Shown: positions 57,230 to 64,000 of the stretch, piece by piece
Position numbering within the stretch: the first letter of the stretch is position 1
Layout of the letters: each line of letters opens with the position of its first letter
Assembly: GCF_022605725.1 (NCBI RefSeq)
Contig: NC_065551.1
Location: 2,976,001 to 3,040,000 of the forward strand
Length of the DNA stretch: 64,000 bases
Origin: Anthonomus grandis grandis
Taxonomy: Eukaryota > Arthropoda > Insecta > Coleoptera > Curculionidae
Reading direction: 5' to 3'
Notes under the pieces: generated by a model
Database searches by the model: none
What the model saw: only the letters and a program-made list of their open reading frames with translations
What the model was told of the DNA's origin: nothing
Made by a program: the position numbers and the translations under genes

Positions 57230-57355
57230 GAGGAGGTACACACAAGCCACTGGTTTGCCTATGAGGCATTTAGATTTCTTATGGATAAGAATAAATGCAG
57301 GAAATCTGTCAGCAGTACAAAAAAGATGACTCATTCCCAAATAGAAGATTCAGAG
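57230..57355 (+). pseudogene. MADF-domain exon (C-terminal end)
   Basis: Plus strand: AGREEVHTSHWFAYEAFRFL and MDKNKCRKSVSSTKK, the last part of a MADF DNA-binding domain (typical W-F-AF-E-x-L-x-FL end). It ends at GAG|GTGAGA, a good donor. MADF/BESS proteins are the usual partner gene of one Harbinger branch in insects. The first part of the MADF domain is not found upstream, where the 57.05-57.17 kb hairpin lies. Confidence 0.65.
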
Positions 57356-57479
57356 GTGAGAAATATTTTTTATTTTCCTTTAATTTTTTAAGCGAAAACT
57401 CATTCTTTACAAAAACACTAACACTGTACGTTGTACGTAGCTAAGCATGTTCATTTTGCCATGGAATAGCTCCATTGCT

Positions 57480-58263
57480 GGAAAAATATGTTGCAAATTC
57501 TTCACGAATTTCCTGAGGAATTTTTGCAGACTTTCAAGGAACTTTTTTAATACTAGTCAGGGACAACATTTCAGTATCATCTCTCCAAGCACCAGGACTA
57601 ACTTTCCCTTCTACTTCACTATCCAGGGCTCCTTGTGGACAATAAATATTTGCTGAAGAGTTACTTTTGCGTAAGAAGTTGTGCAAATATATACAAGTCA
57701 TCACAACTAATTCTGCTTTATGTGGCTCTAGAAGCATTGGTTTCCTTAAAACTCTAAAGACAGATGCTGGGATACCAAAAGCATTTTCCACTACTCGGCG
57801 TGCTCAACTCAACCTGTAATTGAAAATTCTTTGTATTGAACCTTTTTCATAAATTCCTGAATAAGGTTTCGTTAAATTATCAGCCAGGGCAAACGCTTCG
57901 TCTCCTAAAATTACGAAGGGATTAGGTTTCTCGCGACCAGGCAACCATTTTGGTAATAGCAAATTACCAAAATTAAAGGATTATTTTGAAGACGTTCATA
58001 CAACTTTGTCTTTTTAAAAATTCCTCCATCTGAGATTCTTCCTTGAACACCAACATCAACAAATAGAAAATTATAATTAGCATCAACTAGGGCAAAGAGA
58101 ACGATGCTGAAAAACGACTTATAATTAAAAAAGTCACTTCCGGTTTTTTTAGGGCACTGTAAAACTACATGCTTCCCATCAATCGAGCCAATGCATTGTG
58201 GAAAATTCCATAACATTTCAAATTCTTCACATGTCTGCAACCATTCCGCTTCGGTTTCTGGCA
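57480..58263 (-). pseudogene. PIF/Harbinger transposase, nuclease half
   Basis: Minus strand. It starts after a splice acceptor (TTCTTTCTTTGCAG) with MPETEAEWLQTCEEFEMLWN. Then FPQCIGSIDGKHVVLQCPKK (first catalytic Asp), FVDVGVQGRISDGGIFKKTK (second region with Asp), a one-base frameshift, LPKWLPGREKPNPFVILGDE and FALADNLTKPYSGI (Asp of GDEAF), FNYRLS, an in-frame TGA, ARRVVENAFGIPASVFRVL with the last acid in VVENAFG, and VVMTCIYLHNFLRK. All the usual Harbinger blocks are present, so it is recently dead: one frameshift and one stop. The exon that should encode the N-terminus is missing. Confidence 0.88.
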
Positions 58264-58410
58264 TCTGCAAAGAAAGAATTGTTTTTTATTTGTATGCGAT
58301 TGTTTGCGTCAATTTAAAATATGTGTTTCACCTCAACGTTAATTTAGAATATGCATATTTTAATTATTTTTATTATTAAACATTTTTTATTTTTGCATTT
58401 TTTTTTTCAG

Positions 58411-58815
58411 GTTATTGCTGATAATGAAGTAGTTGCCGAAGAAGTATATAATGAAAACAGTGAACCAATTGGTGGAGGAACAGAACCAGAACTTTATCCA
58501 AAAAGAGCCTTAGAACAGGAACCATTACCATCTATTTCTGCAACGTCTACAAATGAATTCACAATTGCAAAAAGCAAAACGAGCGAAACGGAATAAGGAA
58601 AATTCAAACGTCCCAAACGAGGATCCTCGTATTTCTGCAGTAGTCGATATTATTCGGTCAGCTCAAGACCGGGATTCTTGTAATATTTATGGGGAGCATA
58701 TCGCATCAAAGCTACGTACTTACAGTCAAAGAACACTGGCCATGGTATTACACATGTTTAGTAATATCCTCTTTAATGCTGATATGGCATGTTACGACGA
58801 TGTGGTGCCTAAGAA
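58411..58815 (+). pseudogene. BESS-domain exon of the MADF/BESS gene
   Basis: Follows a long polypyrimidine tract and CAG at 58408-58410. It reads VIADNEVVAEEVYNENSEPI, EQEPLPSISATSTNEF, then after a one-base frameshift near 58560 KRAKRNKENSNVPNEDPRIS and DSCNIYGEHIASKLRTYSQR followed by LAMVLHMFSNILFNADM, a BESS-like end. In frame with the MADF exon at 57230-57355, so intron 57356-58410 contains the transposase in antisense. Ends in an (AAT)n run. Confidence 0.68.
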
Positions 58816-58828
58816 CACCTCTGGTCAT

Positions 58829-58829
58829 C

Positions 58830-58867
<38 letters not shown>
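58829..58867 (+). repeat. (ATA)n microsatellite
   Basis: Roughly 13 ATA/TAA units in an unbroken run. Confidence 0.95.
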
Positions 58868-58868
<1 letters not shown>

Positions 58869-58983
58869 AAGTCAAACAGTTCTTTCAAGTATACAAGTCA
58901 AACGTTTTTTTAAAAAAACTGCTTAGATGAATACTACTCGAAAATGTTCATTTGATATATCACAAAAATTTAAAATTTGTGGG

Positions 58984-59028
58984 TTGAAGTGCATAGAGCC
59001 CAAAGTTTGCCCTTTGGGCTCTATGCAT
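58984..59028. repeat. Short hairpin
   Basis: GCATAGAGCCCAAAG and its inverted copy CTTTGGGCTCTATGC (58991-59027) enclose a few bases (TTTGCC). Fully paired, 15-bp stem. Confidence 0.7.
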
Positions 59029-59060
59029 CATGCATGTGTTTTGTAGCTTTTGTATTTTTT

Positions 59061-59530
59061 TCAGTAATTTCTAGAAATGGATTTAGAGTAAACCACATCT
59101 GTATAGTCAAAAAGAGAAACAATAAGACATACACAGAGCACATATTTAACCTTTGAAGGAAGATACTGCTTTAAATGAAGAATATTTTCTAATCGTAGAT
59201 AGGCCACGGTTAATTTTTTGCTTACATAGTTTTCAAATTTTATTTGGCTATTAAAGTGGCCATTAAAAGTTTTTTGCTCTAAGGTATCAAACGCTTTACT
59301 AATATTTAGCAATGTAAGGCTAATAATAAATCTTTTTTTCTTCTTTATTTGAGCAAGGCATGAACTTGTGCTAAAACTTCTTTTAAAGCCAGATTGAGAC
59401 TCCGGAGTCAACAATGATGTTCAATACAATCAACCATTACGTTATATAAGATTTGTTCTATTAGCTTGAACACACAACTGGCAAAATACTTATTAGCATA
59501 AGGTCTTTTTCCTCCTTGGGGTCATTATTT
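59061..59530 (-). pseudogene. Jockey-like reverse transcriptase remnant
   Basis: Minus strand: VLTPESQSGFKRSFSTSSCL (QSGFR block), LLNISKAFDTLEQKTF (first catalytic Asp changed to Asn in xDISKAFD), FNSQIKFENYVSKKL, then YLPSKVKYVLCVCLIVSLFD from the thumb. The palm between is deleted. Inactive. Confidence 0.7.
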
Positions 59531-60779
59531 TTTGTTATAGATTTAATATTAGTTCTCTCCATATATTTATAAATATACGGCTTAAAATACATAAGTTAAT
59601 AATGTTTATTAGTCCATCTATACAGTAAGTAAAATATTTAGATTTCTAATCGATATATTATTCATCAACAGCATTTGTTTTGTAAGATGTTAATTACTGT
59701 TTGGTTGGTTATAAACTATTTTTTTTTACACTTAGATGGTATTGGAAAATTAAAGCTAAACCTAGTTTGCGAAATTTTCGAAATCAAAATTATTTTTGAT
59801 GCCTAAATAAAAGGGTATAAAACTTTTGTAATCACGACTTAATCGTATTAGTTTTTAAGGGTTCCTCTAATTGCCTTAATAAAACGCCGGTACTCTGTAT
59901 CCAACTAAAATATATATTAGAGATTTTAATAAGACTATTATACCGTAAATTCTAGGGCAACTTTGAATAATAATTTTTACCTGCGATTAAATGAAGATTA
60001 AAATAAATAGATGTAGGTAATAGAATCGATACCTAGAAATTATGATATTCAGTTGTTCTCATGGTTGGTGTCAATCATTTTATTTTTTATGGTGTTTATT
60101 TTTAATTGTTCCTTTCACCACACATATACGTCTTCATCATTTTATGTCTTTTATCTATCATGAATTGAAGAAAGCTGACTATCAATAAACTTAATAAGTG
60201 TTTAATCTTAACACATTGGCATTATCTGTCAGTTGAGCCTAAAAAAACTGACAGATAAAAGAAAGTAGCTTTTAGTCTTAACAGATGCATGCGATTCAGT
60301 CTTTATTTTATAGGTTAAGTATTTTTAAGTTGAACATCAATCATTATAAACGAGCGAATACCAATTCGCTCCATTTATAGGAGAATGCATAGAGTAATTA
60401 AAAGTATGTAATTAATTACGAGAGTTATTAAAAAAATTAAGAGTAATTAAAAGTTTGTATTTAATATTCATTTCTCTATAGAAGAATGTCATAACTAAAA
60501 AAATTTAATTTTATAGATAAAGTATACATAATGTAACTTATTATTTACGGAAAAGATCGTCACAACATGTACATCAGAATATTTCCAAATTAACTGATGG
60601 GTTATGCAGAAGAACGACACTTCCAACTTAATTCGCAAGCGAATTTGTTGGTTTGGGTTTATTTTATGGAAAAAGATCATCAGTTTCATACCAAAAATAT
60701 TGACGTATGTAATCATGGTGCTTGATTTAAAAGTTGTTCTGTCATGCCTCAAGAATAAAAATATTGTTAAATGTCTAAA
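59531..60779. other. Intergenic with small hairpin
   Basis: AT-rich. 60222-60234 and 60246-60258 form a perfect 13-bp stem (TTATCTGTCAGTT). 60390-60460 holds two direct copies of GAGTAATTAAAAGT. The frame at 60495-60752 (minus) has no known domain. Confidence 0.4.
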
Positions 60780-61671
60780 TTAAATATTTGAATTTTACCG
60801 TCTATGTAATGAAAGAGAACCCAAATTTAAACGATTGATTAAAGAATTTTCTGATGATATAGGAATGACCTTTGGACTGGATAAGTGCCGAACTGTGAAT
60901 ATTATTAATGGTAAACAACAATCAGGTGTCTTTTAGATAGAAAACGATCAGATAATTATTGCTATGGGCAAAGAAGAATTCCTCAAATATAGGGATAAAG
61001 CAGGCGCAAAGAATAGACCATATAACTATAACAAATGAGTTGACTAGTAAGTTAACTACAAGAAAGCGACGACTCTTTAAAACCAGCCTTAATAGCAGAA
61101 ACTTATTTAAAGCAATCAATACATATGCTGTCAGTTCACTAACTTACTCTTTTGGTATTATAGGATGGACTAAACAGGCATCCAAAATTTGCAAAGAAAG
61201 GCTAGAACACTCCTAAAGAAACTCAAGCATCATCCGCGCAGTGCCGAAAAACAAACTACGCTAGCTCGACATATGGGATGAAGCGGAATGGCCGACATAG
61301 AGCAACTGATTCAGAAAATTAGTAACTTGCAATCCTTTTTCCTAGAAAAGGTTGCATATATCAGACATTCATCGTGCCGTATGTGAAGCAGTCGACTCAA
61401 CACCATAGCACCAAGTAAGAAAAATGCAAGCAAATGAAATTGGATGAAAAAACCACTACATGGAAGGCATGTACACGAGGTTCAACAAGGGTATGTCGAC
61501 ATGGCGGCGTCGAACTACTAGTTGGCTTCGGGACAGCTTTTCTCCTAAACTGAAGGGTTTCTTGTGGCTATCCAAAATTAAATAGTACTAATAAGAAATT
61601 ATTTAAAGTTTGTCGTATGTGACCCGACGGTACAAAGTGACAGATGTGGATATAGATGTGAGACAACGGAG
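60780..61671 (+). pseudogene. R2-like retrotransposon, RT thumb and linker (5' part)
   Basis: Plus strand: LIKEFSDDIGMTFGLDKCRT (block after the catalytic Asp-Asp), then an open stretch with IKQAQRIDHITITNELTSKL, FKTSLNSRNLFKAINTYAVS, LTYSFGIIGWTKQASK, and after frame changes LLKKLKHHPRSAEKQ, KPLHGRHVHEVQQGYVDMAA, SNYLASGQLFS and KLFKVCR. This order is the R2-like pol C-terminal half. The 5' end with the fingers, palm and YMDD is missing. It is interrupted at 61671 by a hAT element. Confidence 0.78.
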
Positions 61672-61679
61672 TCCATTCA

Positions 61680-62802
61680 CAGGGCCGAGTCTAGAGTATT
61701 TGCCGCCCGGGTGCAAGAGCTAATTTTGCCGCCCCTTCTGCAGTGATTTTTATAAAAAGTGTTTTAAAAAATGCTCTTACCAAAGTACAACGTTTAAGAA
61801 AAAAGGGTGTAATAAAAAAATCATATTGAATTAAATTCCAAACACACATATATTATATTTTTATAATCAATATATCAATATTATCTATACAAAAAATATA
61901 CATAAAAGCATATATTATTTACTTATATAAGTATTTCTATATTAATATGTAATTACATCGATATAAACACCTAAAGAAAATATATTTTACTTACATACTA
62001 ATTTAAAGAAATAAAAAAAAAGTAATTAGAACCCTGGTTTAAATGCTAACATTTACTTTTCTTGCCTTTTTATATGCAAATTCCCTAATTAGGTCGGTAA
62101 CATCTAAATTAGAAACAATGTCTTCCTCAATACTTATTATTGATAAATTTGATAGTCTTGATTGGCTCATTGTGGATCTTAAGTAGTTTTTTATTAATTT
62201 TAGTTTGATAAATGAGCGTTCCCCATGAGCGTTAGCAACCAGATATATTAATATTTCTTTGGCCGAGAAAATATTTCTATATCATTAATGTAAATTGATA
62301 ATATGTCGATTTCATTATAGAGGCCCAATCCATTTATGTCCATATTTTTTGTTTCAGGGTCAGTTAATTTAGCTTCTAAATTCTTACAATAGGTCATTAT
62401 TTCAAAAGTATTGAAATTCCGCAAGAAATAAATTTCGAGGAAAATATGGTGGTACTTTACGCGGCTCTTTTAATTACGCCGCCCTTATAACATCATCAGC
62501 ACCGGCGGCGCCGCCCTGGCTGAACCCACCATAATTGCGGTGCTATTGTTTTTATTACCTGGTCCTGGTACCTATTTATTTATCTATATAGATTATTATT
62601 ATTATAGCAACGATTCGGGAAACAATGCTCGGTTTCAGTAAACATTGTATCCTGTTGGCGCCTTAAGTTTTAAATTTTTTAAAATTTTTGTTATTCATAA
62701 TTTTTTTTTCATTACTTTTTTACAGCGCTTTTTTTTTTCGGATATTTTGCCGCCCCAAATGAGCGCCGCTCGGGGGGCGCACCCCGGCACGGCTCGGCCC
62801 TG
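61680..62802. mobile_element. hAT transposon inside the R2-like element
   Basis: Starts CAGGGCCGAGTC and ends with the inverted CAGGGCCGAGCC, the hAT-type CAGGG terminus. Both sides carry the exact 8-base duplication TCCATTCA (61672-61679 and 62803-62810). Subterminal GCCGCCC words are repeated at both ends. At 1123 bp it is an internal-deletion derivative. Confidence 0.93.
62039..62400 (-). pseudogene. hAT transposase C-terminal dimerisation domain
   Basis: Minus strand: MTYCKNLEAKLTDPETKNMD, LYNEIDILSIYIND, a frameshift at about 62264, then EILIYLVANAHGERSFIKLK, LIKNYLRSTMSQSRLSNLSI, ISIEEDIVSNLDVTDLIREF, KKARKVNVSI and a stop at 62039. SxERSFSKLKxIKxxLRSTM is the hAT C-terminal signature of the ZMYM/ZBED-like branch. 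The catalytic RNase H-like region is missing through deletion. Confidence 0.85.
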
Positions 62803-62810
62803 TCCATTCA

Positions 62811-63372
62811 GCATGTCACCGGTGGATGTCAAACTTCTGCACCAACGAATATAAAGAACGGCATGATCTAGTGCAAAGATACTGCATCAAGAGCTCGCAG
62901 AAAAACTAAACCTCTTATCAGCAGCCAAGGTACCATATTATATTATAGTTTATGCCGGAACCAGTTCTTAAAAATCAAAAACACAAATTGTATTGGGATC
63001 GCACTGTACTTACAGACCAACGAGTAACAATAGATCTGACGACCTAATACTAATCGATAAAATTCCGAGAAAGACAACCATTATTGATGTAGCTATTTCT
63101 AATAATAATAATCTAAGAGCGAAACATAATGAAAAGATTAAGTACAAAGATCTAGAACACCAGATACGAAGACAATGGGAAATGGGAAAAATGCGGACAA
63201 TCTCACTTATTGTGTCAACAACAGGAGTAATACCAAGGAGCCTGATCGAAAACATAAAACTGATCAACCTTAAGAAAGCATCTATAAGCTAATGCAGAAG
63301 CTGAGGCTATTATCCACATCTCAAATCGTCAGAAAGTTCATTGGAAATGCAGATAACATTGACTAGTTTAAG
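62811..63372 (+). pseudogene. R2-like retrotransposon, 3' part after the hAT insertion
   Basis: Continues the element from 61671: ERHDLVQRYCIKSSQ, LYWDRTVLTDQRV, NNRSDDLILIDKIPRKTTII, DVAISNNNNLRAKHNEKIKY, LEHQIRRQWEMGKMRTISLI and STTGVIPRSLIENIKLINLK. The RPD and DVA blocks belong to the C-terminal endonuclease of R2-type elements (here DDL for the first). One long open stretch of 99 codons. It ends close to an ATT microsatellite that may be its tail. Confidence 0.78.
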
Positions 63373-63376
63373 AAAC

Positions 63377-63378
<2 letters not shown>

Positions 63379-63414
<36 letters not shown>
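63379..63414 (+). repeat. (TTA)n microsatellite
   Basis: About 12 ATT/TTA units directly after the R2-like 3' end; possibly grown from the element's tail. Confidence 0.95.
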
Positions 63415-63416
<2 letters not shown>

Positions 63417-64000
63417 TAAGTAATATTCATTTCATCATTCCTTTACAGTTATTTCTTGCTTGGTAAAAATTTGGTAAATTGGTTGAGAAAAAAAATTCCC
63501 ACATTAAAACTTCCCAAAATCAACAAAAATCGATTAAAATTCTCCGGAATTCGTAAGCCTAAATAGCCTTGTCTGGATACAGAACATTCAAGATTCGAAC
63601 CCCGTAAGGACTCATTCACTCCATAATTTTATCACAATTAATTTAATTAATTCTATTAAATCCTTAATTCTATCACACTTAAACCTATCTAATGTCTAAT
63701 AGAAACCTATAAGCAACATGTAATATAAAATACAAATGAAGTAGGACAAATATTTCTTTTTACATAATTTATCTATAATTACTTGTATAATAAAAAAATA
63801 TATAAATATACTTATACATTTTAAAGATTTATAGAAGCAAGCCAAAGACATAAAATATATATATTTTGACTAAATATATATTTTTTAATTTTCGTTTCTG
63901 GTTTTATTCTAAAGTTATTTTGGCAATAAATTGTGTCCCTGTATATGCAAATATGCTTTGTCTTTTGCAAGTTTCTCCTCTAGGAATGAGAACATTGTCA
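63415..64000. other. Intergenic, no gene seen
   Basis: AT-rich; no coding or structured sequence recognised. Confidence 0.35.

Noticed and set aside
57035..57340. 101-codon minus-strand frame
   Set aside because: It crosses the 28-bp hairpin and the antisense of the MADF exon, so it is a shadow frame.
58829..63414. Microsatellites as candidates for a CRISPR array or satellite
   Set aside because: They are simple ATA/TTA trinucleotide runs of under 40 bases without spacers.

Overview
This is an AT-rich insect nuclear window, most probably from a beetle or another transposon-rich holometabolan. It has spliceosomal intron signals, non-LTR retrotransposons with A/T-rich tails, mariner-, Harbinger-, hAT-, pogo- and RAG1-like elements, and one clear host gene. 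The beetle guess is inference; the insect assignment rests on the host gene and the TE families. No rRNA, tRNA, CRISPR or prokaryote-style operon was seen.

The one convincing single-copy host gene is on the minus strand at 42755-43624: a 289-aa bZIP protein that I identify as the gap-gene repressor giant. It has the VLDLS motif, the RPFK block, the YxEFKxKxLEQ block and a C-terminal basic-zipper of the PAR/giant type. Its ATG directly follows a splice acceptor, so a 5' non-coding exon is expected at higher coordinates; a candidate ends at 45633. The presumed 2-kb intron holds a 310-bp MITE with a TATT target duplication and a long palindrome made of two forkhead-like sites.

The rest is layered mobile DNA. 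1-8 kb: decayed non-LTR reverse transcriptases in both orientations, with two copies of one family 4 kb apart. 8.7-13.8 kb: a decayed RAG1-like transposase gene inside a 5-kb inverted-repeat pair, with further inverted repeats that interlock rather than nest. 14.5-25.4 kb: a Tc1-like element with TIRs, a Harbinger fragment, a MITE, a truncated two-exon gene, and several mariner-type elements including one with 120-bp TIRs. 25.8-42.5 kb: mostly retrotransposon fragments (RT, ORF1, RNase H and endonuclease pieces), a pogo-type transposase and a Penelope-like GIY-YIG fragment. 42.5-50.8 kb: giant and its surroundings, with an RTE-like reverse transcriptase at 48.5-49.8 kb. 51-58.9 kb: a mariner-like element with intact TIRs, more reverse transcriptases, an exon-containing repeat family, a Harbinger MITE, and a Harbinger transposase lying antisense inside the intron of a MADF/BESS gene. 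60.8-63.4 kb: an R2-like retrotransposon split by a hAT element that left an exact 8-bp target duplication.

Three small motifs (22.1, 23.2 and 28.8 kb, minus strand) look like hammerhead-ribozyme relatives of the type carried by Penelope-like elements. In two of them stem II differs in sequence but keeps its pairing, and the core carries a paired change. With the RAG1-like element they are the most unusual items here.

All homology calls are from motif recognition by eye. No database search, folding program or expression data was available.
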